Shown: piece by piece, positions 1 through 10,029 of the stretch
Position numbering within the stretch: position 1 is the first letter of the stretch
How the letters are laid out: each line of letters begins with the position of its first letter
Assembly: GCA_002633005.1 (NCBI GenBank)
Contig: NMRA01000846.1
Coordinates: 1 to 35,316, forward strand
DNA from: Phoronis australis
Taxonomy: Eukaryota; Phoronida; Phoronidae
Reading direction: 5' to 3'
DNA length: 35,316 nt
Translations under genes and position numbers: made by a program
The notes under the pieces: model-generated
What the model saw: the letters and a program-made list of their open reading frames with translations, nothing else
What the model was told of the DNA's origin: nothing
Database searches by the model: none

Positions 1-1087
1 TTCCGGAATAGCGGACGAGTAACTAATAAAATTACGAAAAGCTGTAATTAAGTGGAAAATATGTCTAGGATAATCAACCAACCTTATTTTAGCTCAAAAT
101 GACATGAAAAAGGTTGCCTTCGCCTTTAAGATAGATCTTGTCGAAGGCTATACAGACTGTCATTCGGGTCTCGCTGCGACTTGTCCTTTTCGAGTTATTC
201 AAGATTGTCAGGTAACTGCTCTTCAATGTTGACTTGTTTGATATTCTTGTGATTATTAAAATGGTTAAGACTGCTCAAGTTAGACCACTCGCAGCCTTTT
301 GTACCTTTGGCATGTAACAATACCATAGATTGATCGCTGGCAAAGTTTGATCACAACAACAAAGGAAAAAACACATGACCACATTTTTCGAACACTTTTG
401 TAATTAGAAACCCAAGTGAGTTAAAATGAAGCGTGCATTGCCAATAAGTATCAACCTAAATGACGTCAGCCCTTCAGTGTTGCAGAAGTACACCCACTCA
501 GGCATCACCTTTCCACAAGCAATGGCCAGAAGAATTAAAAACAATAGCTGACCCTCACATTAAGAACTTCATAGCACTTAAATACAAATTCCGTAGGGGC
601 ATCTGGCCAGAAAAAAAAACTTTCAACCACAATGGACCTGCTTTTGGCAATCAATGTTTTGGGAGGTCATGTCAGCTTTGCTGAAGCAAAATTTGCTCTG
701 AGATTCGGTTTGCTGCTAATAAAATACTAAAAACTTGTGATAATGTGAAACCAATTCCCATAATTTGTTGTGAAATGTACGCAACCTAGAGGAAGAACAG
801 TTGCTTGAAGAGTCGGTAAAAAAGAAATTGGCCAATAGGTAACGCTTTATTTTATGGCTCCACAAATTAAGCAGCAGAATAATGGTAGAATAGCGACTTT
901 TGGACCGATAAGTAATTTAGGAAGATTGTAGTTTACTATAACATTAATTTTGTTCTGATTTTATTTGGGTCATGTATTACACACACCTATCGTTCCAAAC
1001 GCGTATATTTATACAACCAATTGCTAGGGTTCTACCCTGTTATCTGGTGATTCCAGAGAAATTCATTCACATTATGTTGAGTGACTT
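1..1087. other. No gene recognised
   Basis: AT-rich sequence. The only sizeable frame is 460-684 (74 codons, containing EELKTIADPHIKNFIALKYK), which has an ATG but no recognisable domain. It could be an exon or chance. Confidence 0.4.
461..468. promoter_or_regulatory. CRE palindrome TGACGTCA
   Basis: A perfect cAMP-response-element octamer. It overlaps a 74-codon + strand ORF (460-684) that I do not recognise. Another TGACGTCA lies at 26729-26736 in dehydrogenase intron 3. Without a gene start nearby this is only a sequence match. Confidence 0.25.
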
Positions 1088-1130
1088 TTAAACTGTTATT
1101 TCCACAGTCGAACCATGAAAGCAGAATGAC

Positions 1131-1380
1131 CTGGGAACCAGGCAGTTGACTTGTTCTCTTGATGCTGAAGATATTGATCCACACCACATACAGTCATCTA
1201 CACTAATTAATGACAATGAGTTGACCATACACTGTGCTGGGTCTTGTAACTGATCCACAATGGTGCCTAATGTAAAATCAACAGTGAAAGTTAACAATTG
1301 AGAAAGATTAACACAGCTTTGGCCTTCATGTGAAAATGGACCACCGTGATTAGCCAACCGTAGGCATTTCAAGAAGGTCC
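1131..1380 (-). CDS. Candidate exon, cysteine-containing extracellular segment
   Basis: Entering in phase 1 after CACAAGCAG|GG, the minus strand is open for about 97 codons: GTFLKCLRLANHGGPFSHEG, then QSCVNLSQLLTFTVDFTLGT, IVDQLQDPAQCMVNSLSLIS and VDDCMWC. The LLTFTVDFTLGT strand and the later C-M-W-C look like an ordered extracellular domain. The frame follows the 51-bp exon at 1707-1757. I chose 1131 as the end because of CCCAG|GTCATT, a mediocre donor; the open frame runs to 1088. The acceptor lacks a good pyrimidine tract. The gene would continue left of the window. Confidence 0.3.
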
Positions 1381-1511
1381 CTGCTTGTGACACCTAGTGA
1401 ATTTCAAGTTCCCCATTCACTACTAGTCAATGGCCATTGTTTGGTACATAAATCATCTTCCTGGCATCAATCATCCAGTCTGTCATGACAGCTGCTGTTC
1501 CTGATATCTGC

Positions 1512-1549
1512 TTGTATCACTTTGCTATGTTTGTATCACTTTGCTATGT
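1512..1549. repeat. 19-bp tandem duplication
   Basis: TTGTATCACTTTGCTATGT occurs twice, 1512-1530 and 1531-1549, without a mismatch. Confidence 0.95.
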
Positions 1550-1706
1550 GTGTAGCATTTATGGCCTTGTTGGAGCTTTCCATTTGATTGCATGGGACAG
1601 ATCTCATCACCCGCAAAGCACAGGTGCAGCTGGCCAGAAAGGAATATCAAACACTTGCTAATGTTAAGCCAGTGACACTGTTGAAAAGTTCACACAACAG
1701 ACTTAC

Positions 1707-1757
1707 CATCTATGCAGATTTCTTGTGATGAACACAGATCTTTATTGAACTTACAAC
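1707..1757 (-). CDS. Candidate 51-bp symmetric cysteine-rich exon
   Basis: A strong acceptor (TTTTCCATTTATTTCAG|G) and strong donor (GATG|GTAAGTC) bound a 51-bp exon. Only one of three frames is open: CKFNKDLCSSQEICID followed by a split Gly codon. Phase 1 in and 1 out is typical of extracellular modules. Three cysteines in 16 residues suggest a fragment of an EGF-like or related disulphide domain. Splicing to the exon at 1131-1380 keeps the frame (IDG|TFLKC). The family is unknown. Confidence 0.4.
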
Positions 1758-1879
1758 CTGAAATAAATGGAAAACAGCCACTCAGTAAAACAAAAAAAAC
1801 ATTGCCATCAATTTGCGTAAAAGTTAAAGCTTCATTTCGCCTAATTTACCTGGTTAAAAAACGAAATGTAATCATAGCA

Positions 1880-2135
1880 CATCCCCATTCTAATCGTGAG
1901 ACGTGTACATTCTAATCATGACATGTCCCCATTCTGATCACAAGACGTGTACATTCTAATCATGACATGTCCTCATTCTCATCATGAGGCATGTACATTC
2001 TGATCATGACATGTCCCCATTCTCATCATGAGGCATGTACATTCTAATCATGACATGTCCCCATTCTCACCATGAGGCATGTACATTCTAATCATGACAT
2101 GTCCCCATTCTGATCACGACACATCCACATTCTAG
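1880..2135. repeat. 44-bp minisatellite, about 5.5 copies
   Basis: CATGACATGT recurs at 1917, 1961, 2005, 2049 and 2093, exactly 44 bp apart. Each unit is two related 22-bp halves (ATCATGACATGTCCCCATTC... and ATCATGAGGCATGTACATTC...), so the array probably grew from a 22-bp unit. The first and last copies are diverged. Confidence 0.95.
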
Positions 2136-2600
2136 TCTTTGAAACAAGTTGCACCGATCGGCATGAATCATCTCAAAGTAAATTGGCTCCAAACTTCATT
2201 GGAAACGGGGTTTGATGTTGTGGTAAGTGTATTACGTTACAAGATGCTCAATGGTTTGCGATTACAATAGGGATGTCGTCATTAGAATGGGACGTGTCTA
2301 ATAAATAGAACGAGTCACCCAACGCAAGGTACGACCCTATCAATCTCTCTAGCAGAGCACCCCCAGGTCCAACACCTACCAGAGTCCCCAAGAACCAGCC
2401 ATAGGCACGAGAATGGCTGTAGTCACAAGCAGGTAATGTATTTGTTTCCATTAGTTATTGCTATCATGTGTTTGCTTAATTGTGTAATTATTTATCAGTT
2501 AGATGAGTTAGGGCTGGTATTTACAAAATACTCAATAAGATCTCTATGTAATTACAGTAAATGCTGTACCTGTGCAGATAACAAACATCATGCAGACACA
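2136..2600. other. No gene recognised; one possible + strand exon end
   Basis: A GC-richer stretch (2310-2445) is open on + to TCACAAGCAG|GTAATG, and another GTAAGT donor sits at about 2222. Neither has a convincing acceptor or a recognisable product. Confidence 0.3.
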
Positions 2601-2603
2601 GAC

Positions 2604-2781
2604 TTAGATTATTGACAATAACTTGATGGCACCTCCATGCCTGATAACACAGTTGAACTTTTTTCCTTTAAAAAACACGGCACCACCATAGTACACTAAA
2701 CCACAGCCATTAGGTTCCATCTGCTTTTCACCTACTAATGATCCAAAGTTGATTTGATCTAAGGCATTACCACCAAGACCT
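2604..2781 (-). CDS. Candidate exon resembling the start of a reelin subrepeat
   Basis: After the acceptor-like GGTTTGTAG the minus strand is open for 58 codons to a TAA: GLGGNALDQINFGSLVGEKQ, then MEPNGCGLVYYGGAVFFKGK, then KFNCVIRHGG. The pattern G-x5-P-x-GCG-x-V-x2-G-x4-F-x-K matches the opening half of reelin-type subrepeats as I know them (a GG, a CG pair, then a buried strand before a basic patch). The usual tryptophan is replaced by Phe. The true 3' boundary is uncertain: either the TAA or a weak donor after RHGG. A diverged exon or a pseudo-exon are both possible. Confidence 0.3.
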
Positions 2782-2789
2782 CTACAAAC

Positions 2790-3449
2790 CGAAATTTAGA
2801 AATCACTTAAATTCATGTAGATGAGACACTATCTATGGTACCAGTTATAAATACACGGATCTGTTTACTTATGACATATTTTTTAACAAATCAACCATAC
2901 AAAAACTTCATAGACCACATTTCTTGCATGCATCAATTTCTAAGTCATACAGTACATCTAGATTTGCTGGTAAACTATCATAAATTGTGAAGTTTTAGTT
3001 TGCACAAACGCGGTTTAGAAATTGAACAGTGTGCAATTAACGGAGCTAAAATTCACGAGGTACAGTGCTCGTTTTGCCGACAATAATTCTCCCGAAATTT
3101 GTTCATTAAAAGTTTGCGGTAACTTCCAAACTTCAAATTGCAAACAGTTTTCCTAGAAATCAGTGCATTTGCCATCCACACATCAAACGCACTTAAATTA
3201 CGATAGGAAATAAACAGAGGAAAGTTATAAATGTTCGGCAAAAATCAGGCAAGATCGGACCGTGAAGCACATGCCTCCAGTGTACAGCACAGAGACCTAT
3301 TCTTGCGTTCTTCGTTGGCAAGAGGAATTGAATAGAGATTGAATGGTGCGTATTTGTGCACGCAGAAATTGAAGAGGTATGCATAATTTTCTGAGAACTG
3401 AGTAGGGCATGACTTTTCAGTCAATGATTTCATCAGCACACCCCTCCCA
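2790..3449. other. No gene recognised
   Basis: AT-rich. Overlapping minus-strand frames at 3053-3439 of 60-64 codons contain no family signature and lack good splice sites. Confidence 0.4.
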
Positions 3450-3760
3450 CACCTACATACGAGAAACTACGGTAAACGCACTCCGGGGACTAGAACTAAA
3501 GAACACCACAAGTTGAACAAACCCAATGGCATTGGTGAACACACCATCAACACTGGCCACAGTAGGGACAATGCCAAAGTTCTAGCTAGAGAGGAATATT
3601 GGCTCTCTCGAAAAGTTAAAGAAGCCATGCAGATGTGGGAAGGGTCCTCTTTCTGGTCAGAGAGGAATACAATGGTTCTGTACAAAAGTTACAGAAGCCA
3701 TCTTCATCCAGAACACAGACAGCCCACCACAAACCAAGACCAAGGTCTACAGCTCTGCGG
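3450..3760 (+). pseudogene. GIY-YIG endonuclease-domain relic of a retroelement (Penelope-like?)
   Basis: Reading on +, T-Y-I-R-E-T appears near 3452 where intact domains have Y-I/V-G-E-T. A frameshift follows, and then RTKEHHKLNKPNGIGEHTIN, TGHSRDNAKVLAREEYWLSR and KVKEAMQMW. This R..EH...H....GH......KV+..E..W..RKVKEA pattern is the C-terminal GIY-YIG segment seen in many animal Penelope-like and related retroelement proteins. After it the expected NRD-type ending is garbled (SERNTMVLYKSYRSHLHPEH). The glycine of YIG is changed and the frame is broken, so it is a dead fragment. No reverse transcriptase was found next to it. Confidence 0.6.
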
Positions 3761-4461
3761 GTATATGACCTTATTCTGTAAAGCACGCGTAATCCACTCG
3801 TTGAAAAAGACCCTTGGATTATGGTGGAAACATTTGAGTAATCAACTACAACAAGCTCGTAGATAGTGAACTTTTTACCTGCTCAACATCGTCGCGAACT
3901 ATGAAAAACCTCTTTTATCGGTACAGATATATTACGCGCATGTGCTAAAATTAATAACTAAGATTCACAATCATCAGTAGGTCTTAATGTGACAATGAAC
4001 AGCAATTTCTGTCGGTTTTCTAAGATTCCGTTCCACTAATTTTGCGATCTTTGTGTAGTTCTGTTGCATTACAGGCTAAAGCACGGGACCGCCCTCCCCC
4101 ACCCATATGACAAATGTACCAACCACGTCGCGTAATTCAATGCTTTGTGAAATACACAAATGTTTTGCGGTGTCCCTTCAACTTGACAATGAAACAGCTC
4201 AACCAAGAAAAACGTTATTTCAAACAACTAGAATAACTGCTTAAGAGTGTTTCATAGCGTAGTTTATGTACCAATGTCCACCTGTTACCTAAAAAGCACA
4301 GTTTGCACACTTTGTGGACACACATGACCCTCAGTTTAGTATTTTTAGATTTGCAAGTTACAAGAGTTAGCACAGTTTTTCATCAATTGCAATATGGGAG
4401 TAGCAACAGTTCAATAAACTATGTCCAACTTATTGTCAGATCACGTCGCTAATGTACCGGT

Positions 4462-4475
4462 GTTACCATGGCAAC
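4462..4475. promoter_or_regulatory. RFX X-box match (GTTACCATGGCAAC)
   Basis: The 14-mer is an essentially ideal RFX-family X-box (GTnRCC-n2-RGyAAC), as found near the starts of cilium genes in animals. It has full dyad symmetry except for the outer C/T pair. I see no coding start within 200 bp, so whether it serves a promoter is unknown. Confidence 0.4.
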
Positions 4476-4648
4476 GGATGTAATTATGACACTGCATTAA
4501 TGAAGGATCCTTAGCAACCATGGACATTTGACCATAATTGGAAAAATAATTAGTACTGAGGCAACACATGAAGAAATCAGATGACATGTTATTTCCGAGT
4601 CACACCAACTTATCACGCAACTTACGCTTTTCCAAGATACCCACTTAC

Positions 4649-4770
4649 AGGGGCAGATCCAGGCAGAGCCAGGATTTGCCCGTCAGACAATCGCAACCTA
4701 GAACTGCCAAATGGAATCTGGGAGATTTTTAGAGGGGGCCATGGCCCCCTTGCCCCCCCCCCCNCTAAGT
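4649..4770. mobile_element. hAT-like non-autonomous fragment, copy 1
   Basis: It begins with CAGGGGCAGATCCAGG, a typical hAT-style terminus. It continues through TTTGCCCGTCAG, a segment ending AAATGGAATCTGGGAG, and a G-run/C-run foldback with an N at 4764. The same block occurs inverted at 34054-34165, proving a dispersed repeat. A short ORF through it is meaningless. Confidence 0.65.
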
Positions 4771-5610
4771 AACATGAACATGTTCTTTGCTCTTTGCTTG
4801 AACAATGGTATTAGTTTACACAGCTGCGTAATTCAACATAAACTGGTTGTTTTACCTTTTCACACAAATATTTCAGAAGACTGGTGTTATTTAACAACAA
4901 AGTAATTTTGTGAAAAACTAACGCATCTCGAATCTCATAAAAAATTTTTAAATGGCAACCTCAGACTGACTCGGACTTAAAACTTAACTAATGGCATGGC
5001 ATAATTCTGGAAAAATTTGGAAGTTTATTCTGAGCCAATTTTCTCAGAGTCCAGAATATCAAATGAATCTTGTGTGTGTCTGGAAATACCTGCATGTGCC
5101 TTGCATTTTGACCTTGGTAATAAAAGATATAACACATCCTAGATCACTTGATTGCCTACAGGTATACCTAAGTAATCTTTGAATGCAATTAATGACAAAA
5201 CGAGACAGAGACAATCACAAGTCTCCATTGATTTCTCGACTCAGCATGGAACGTTAATCAACGGTTAGCATTCTGCTTAGTAATATGAACAAATCTAGAC
5301 CTGCACAGTGTTATTACCGGTATGTACCCTGGCAGTGTACAGTACAAACAACAAACCTATTTCCAAAGTTGCATCTATGTCCAGAAATATGACACATACA
5401 CCAAGACACAAATCAAACCATGCGTGAAAGTGGCAACTAATCTTTTTAGTAGAAAATAAGCTCAGTTTTTGGCTTTTGAAATGAAGTGAAGCTCTTGCAA
5501 GAAACTTCAAGGGCACAATTTTGTTAACAACGCATTAGTAAACTTCACAGTAAAGAGGCAGATTCAACAGCATAGCATGGGCGCTTCAATGTAGTACCAA
5601 CGGCTATTGG

Positions 5611-6344
5611 CAGGTGTCGCTGTCAATAGCGGCATGTTTTATTGTATCATTTATTGGCATCAGTTGGGTCACATAGCCTAATCCTTTTACTAACGTTTAC
5701 CTCATTGTCAGAAAAATAACGGTATCAGTAACACATAACGCGCGTTACTTCAGACACATGTGCATACGGCTGCATGCACACATTACACAGCAAAGGGTGC
5801 TCATGTTAGAGGGAGCAATATTGCCATAAAATCTCCTCTTTCGGACAAAAATAATAGTCAAATTTGTCCGTTTTCACTCTTCAAAGTCTTCTCAGATATT
5901 GCTGTAAGTTTTGTTTAATGGTAGAATTAGTACGAAACTTGAACATTGGAAATCATTTAATTTAGTGCTACATACGTTTCGTGAAAAAATTGATAAAATC
6001 CCACTCATAGGCCATCAAAGGTTCTAAATTGGCAAGATTTTAGCGCAGCACATTTTTCAAAGGATGAAGTAGATTGCTGGCCTGTTGACATCAGAAATTT
6101 AGGAACAAACAAACAAGATCTCGCACTTTTTCTTGTTGCATATCTGCATGTCATTCCGAGGTGCCTTGTAAGTGGTGCAATTGATGTGAAATGCTCAGGC
6201 TTTATCAGACATAGTCTGATCCAGTGATACCAGAATGTCACCATAGACTATACAACATGGACCGCCAATTCTATATATTTTTAATGGACGAAATCTGTGA
6301 TCTTAAGCATAAACCGTGACGTCGCTATTCACTAGCGACACCTG
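5611..6344. mobile_element. Possible 734-bp DNA element with CAGGTGTCGCT termini
   Basis: CAGGTGTCGCT at 5611-5621 is matched by AGCGACACCTG at 6334-6344. Just inside, both ends carry a small palindrome: GTCGCTA-N5-TAGCGAC at 6321-6339 and a diverged version at 5616-5632. I see no clear target-site duplication. A + strand frame free of stops from 6012 to 6218 (SKVLNWQDFSAAHFSKDEVD and on) lies inside, with a 79-codon frame opposite it. Confidence 0.45.
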
Positions 6345-6349
6345 GCAGA

Positions 6350-7367
6350 CATAGCATGCTTTACTTCCAGCGAGTACACCGTCTGCTATACTGGACAGTA
6401 AAACAGATGCAAGAATTTCCCCGTCACAATACACAAACCGCAAGCTGAGTTTGCTATGTTTAGAGGGTGGCGCCTCCTCTAGGATATTTCACAAGAAAAT
6501 GTTGGAGTTATGAATCTGCTGTCTATAGTCTAGAATGTCATAAACAAACATCACGGGTGAGCATTTATCTGACACTAAAACCAGATACTCATAAAAACTC
6601 AGTATACACATATGTCTATGAAGATCCATCAAGGGAGACCCAGAGGTAACAAGTCCACGCAAAAAAAATTACCACCAGATGGCACAACAGCAGTCAGATA
6701 CCTCAGAAGAATTTGTAACCTGTTAATTTCTTTATATTAAAGCAGCTGCTGAATTTCACAGATATTAACCATAATGCAAAAAGGAACAAAAAATACTACT
6801 ACAGTAGGCGACCCAGAAGTAGTTAGGTTTGTCCAAAACATTACTAGTACCTTAAGAATGTACCCAGCTACTTTCAGGAATGTCCTTGATGGGAATAAGC
6901 AGACAGAGGTGTATATCAAATATTATGCGTGCTCGACCAGTTCTACAACTGAATAAAACAAGTTTTAACAAATGCTTAAATTTCTAGGAAAGAGCATTTT
7001 GTGTCGGAAAATAATTTTAGTGTTGAGTCTCAAGCAACTGAGCGCATTGCTCGTAATTTGAGTTTGACAGCTCAAAATTATAGTCTTGAAGACTGATTGG
7101 TTTTTGATGCCAGGCTAACTTGGCAGTACAAATGGAATGAATATTTAGCAGTAACACAAGTCAGGAAGCTACTGTATGTGTAGTGAAGGTCATAGCAATG
7201 TGATCTGTGCAATGTCTGTGTTGTATTGTAATCGGTAAAGATCTACCAAACTTGGTCAAGTATTTGTTTTAGAAAGACTAAGCAAAATTCATTAAATCAC
7301 AAATCCTCAGTTTTATCATATTTATCACATAAAAATACTAGAATAAAATGAGTGCAATCAGGCAATT
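6350..7367. other. No gene recognised
   Basis: Short frames on both strands around 6737-6956 are complementary shadows; no domain or repeat seen. Confidence 0.4.
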
Positions 7368-7560
7368 GTCTTGATACTCTGTGTGTGATTGAGACATACA
7401 TAGTACTAGCTAATGCTCTTTATAATGAGCCATCTTTGTCTTGATACTCTGTGCGTGATTGAGACATTAATGGTTGTTCATGCTCTTTAAAATAATCATA
7501 CAGATATCTTTGTCTTGATACTCCATATGTTACTGAAGTATTGGTGAAGCGCCAAACATT
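7368..7560. repeat. Degenerate ~72-bp tandem repeat, 2.5-3 copies
   Basis: GTCTTGATACTC recurs at 7368, 7438 and 7512, with shared GTGATTGAGACAT and TGCTCTTTA blocks in the first two units. The third copy is partial. A further GTGATTGAGACG sits near 7601. Confidence 0.85.
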
Positions 7561-7647
7561 AATCCTCATATAGTCATCTTTGATGCCACAGTCCACCCGA
7601 GTGATTGAGACGTTGCTGCAGCGTACCCTTCAAACATATAATGAGTC

Positions 7648-8018
7648 CCGTCCACACACAGCCTACCCTAGAACAACTTGTACTAGTGCAACTTTCCCCA
7701 CTTTTAAGTAGAGCGTCCACACACACATATCTGATGGGTAAGGCAGAAGTTGTCGCTCTGTGTGTGACAATGAATGGCTGAAGCGAATATAGTGCGCAAC
7801 ATAACCGCAGCTGATAACTACTTCCTCCTTGCCCCAGGTTTGCAGCCACACAGCGATTAGAAGTGGTGCAAGTTACCATGAGAACAAGTCGATAAGGTGA
7901 AGTAAGTTGTCACAAAAGGGTAACTCGCACCAGTTTAAATATTATCGGTCTCTAATTAAACCTAGCGACAACTCGTTCCAGGAGTAACTTGTTCTAGGGT
8001 ATGTCTGTGTGTGGACGG
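7648..8018. mobile_element. Foldback/MITE-like element, copy A
   Basis: The left end CCGTCCACACACAG, then CCTACCCTAGAACAACTTG, is mirrored at the right end (GTAACTTGTTCTAGGGTATG, then CTGTGTGTGGACGG). This gives terminal inverted repeats of about 35 bp on a 371-bp element. A second, diverged copy is at 12230-12595. No obvious target-site duplication. Short ORFs inside are shadows. Confidence 0.75.
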
Positions 8019-8109
8019 CCCTTTTGTGGACTCAGACTTTGTTAAGGCATGCCCGTTGATCTAACGTAATTCTCTAGACGATCAAAAGAATGTGGTTATC
8101 AAGTGGATC

Positions 8110-8590
8110 TCTGCCAATAGACAATGTGGACAGCGTTGTACAGTAGCGTTTCATATGGAGAGCCACACTCACCTGAGAAGAAAGGTGATTGTGCCTTCTG
8201 ATAGGGGAACCCCTCCATGGATGGACAGAGTGTGGTCAGGGAGACTGTTCCACATAAAGAACGCAGATAGTGTAAAGAGGGGACCTTTCACAGGTGCCTC
8301 TGTCTCGCATGGAAAACATTGACTGCGTACAGAGGACTTTACACAGGTTACAGATTCACATGTGGAATACGAACAGTGTAATGTGGGTCTTTGTATAGGT
8401 AGGGGTCTTGGAAAACAGGTGGACTGTGGGCAACATAGAGATGGGCTTTGTACTAGTGTGTCTGTCTCAAACAGACTGTGGAGAAAGAGGCTTCGTATGG
8501 GAATGTCCGTCACACATGAAGAACACAAACAGTGTAGCGAGGGCTTTGCACACGTGTCTCTCACGGTTTAGTGTGGAAAAGAACGATTCA
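8110..8590. repeat. Degenerate ~52-bp minisatellite
   Basis: Variants of GGGCTTTGCACAGGTGTCTC recur at about 8279, 8333, 8385, 8443, 8490 and 8541 (spacing 47-58 bp). Each is followed by CACATGGAAAAC- and CAGTGT-like blocks. Units differ by many substitutions and small indels. Periodicity keeps frames open on both strands (up to 131 codons), which I take as an artefact of the repeat. Confidence 0.65.
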
Positions 8591-10029
8591 CTGTTTGACC
8601 CAATTAAAGTTCTATAGAAGTTCGGCAGTGATAATGCTTACCAGGTGACCCAAGAAGTCCTAGCGTTTCAGCATAACATCAGCTCACCAAATACGACCTG
8701 GCAAAATTACCACGAGATCAAATGGGAAACGAGCTCACTAAAACAAGGTGAAATGTCAACTGAAAATTGCCCTCAAAGTGTTTTTCATTTTTTTTCATTT
8801 GAATAGAAAATAGACCTATAAATCGTGAGCAGCGCAAAGTCAACCAGTCTTCTATTCAGCTCTTTCCTAAGGAGGAAGCATGTCCATCAGAACAATATTA
8901 CAAAATTTTCCTGGTGGGACCCTGCCATTTTTGGTCAAAAACAACTCTGCATGCTCGAATGTTTGCCGGGAGTGGCAGTTGTAAGGATTCCTAAAAATAA
9001 ATACAAATGTGAACCAAAGATATTGATTATGGGAAAATTTTTAAAGTTCGGAATTCACCTCAGATTTTGAAGTGAGTTACAGGTGAATTATTTGTCTGAC
9101 TTCTGGCTCGGTTAGAAAAATCCGACAACTTTGAGTCAACTTGCGAGATTTTACCAGGTCCCCATACTTAATTTGAGGTTGTATTGGTGAGCTACAGGTC
9201 ACAAAATTGGGCCCAGCATTTATTGATTAACTCAGTGAATCCATCATAATCAAATAGTACATGTGAAACTTGCTACAAAAAGATTGAAGCTAAGTTTGAA
9301 ATTGAATTTGCCCTACTTTATCAGAGTGCGTTTCGCATTGTTTTTTACAAATTATTAAGTTGACTAAACACAAAAATTTGCAAGAAGGAATAGTTTGTAA
9401 ACTCTCACGACAGCCTCATCTCCCGTTCCATTCAACTATACTGTCCAAACAACAAATCAATGACAACAAATTTAAGATTTGATAGAAATGATCACCAGCA
9501 AACACCCGACATACCAATAGATGGAAAAAAATGGCTTGTGAAATGTTGAGCGGAGTGATTGAGTATGAGATTATTCATCAATTGTGCTATTTAAAGAAAA
9601 ATAAATCCCAAACTGTCCCTGATAAATAATCACCACACAGGTCCTGCTCATGCGTGTCTTTCCGTGGGAAATTGCATTTATTCACCGAGACGGAACCGAT
9701 GAGTGTTCAGATGTACTTCAAATGCCCTATCCTGACAAAAAGAAAACATTCAACACAACCATTGCACTATAAATATAAAGCACATTCTCACTGATTCCCA
9801 GGAGGGCCAGATCAATGTTAGTTGTGTTGTTTTGGTTAAAAACATTGGAAAATTGTGAACTTGCATAAGCAACAATTGACATACATAACCACATACACGG
9901 TACGTAAAGTGCCCCCTACCAGTAGATGCCTAGAACATCGTATACTCAGCTTAATCATATTCTCTATCCTTAAACCTTTCTTATCTCGACAATAGCTAAA
10001 AACTGAATTTTCAAAACAAAACTGAAAGC
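8591..10029. other. No gene recognised
   Basis: A + frame at 8825-9070 (81 codons, SSAKSTSLLFSSFLRRKHVH at its start) has no family signature. A GTAAGC-type donor on the minus strand at about 8640 has an acceptor at about 8705, but every frame between them contains a stop. Confidence 0.4.

Larger units (their letters stand above)
3867..5610. other. Intergenic or intronic; X-box and hAT-like fragment only
   Basis: Apart from the RFX site (4462-4475) and the hAT-like block (4649-4770), this is AT-rich sequence with short uninformative frames. Confidence 0.4.

Noticed and set aside
460-684. 74-codon + ORF containing EELKTIADPHIKNFIALKYK
   Set aside because: Looks mildly protein-like but no family, no splice context and no second exon.
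8169-8564. 131-codon minus-strand ORF rich in Cys, Ser and Pro
   Set aside because: Product of the 52-bp degenerate repeat; the cysteines do not fit C2H2 zinc-finger spacing (28 residues per unit expected, about 17 seen).
8639-8705. Minus-strand GTAAGC donor with a good upstream acceptor
   Set aside because: All three frames between them contain stops.
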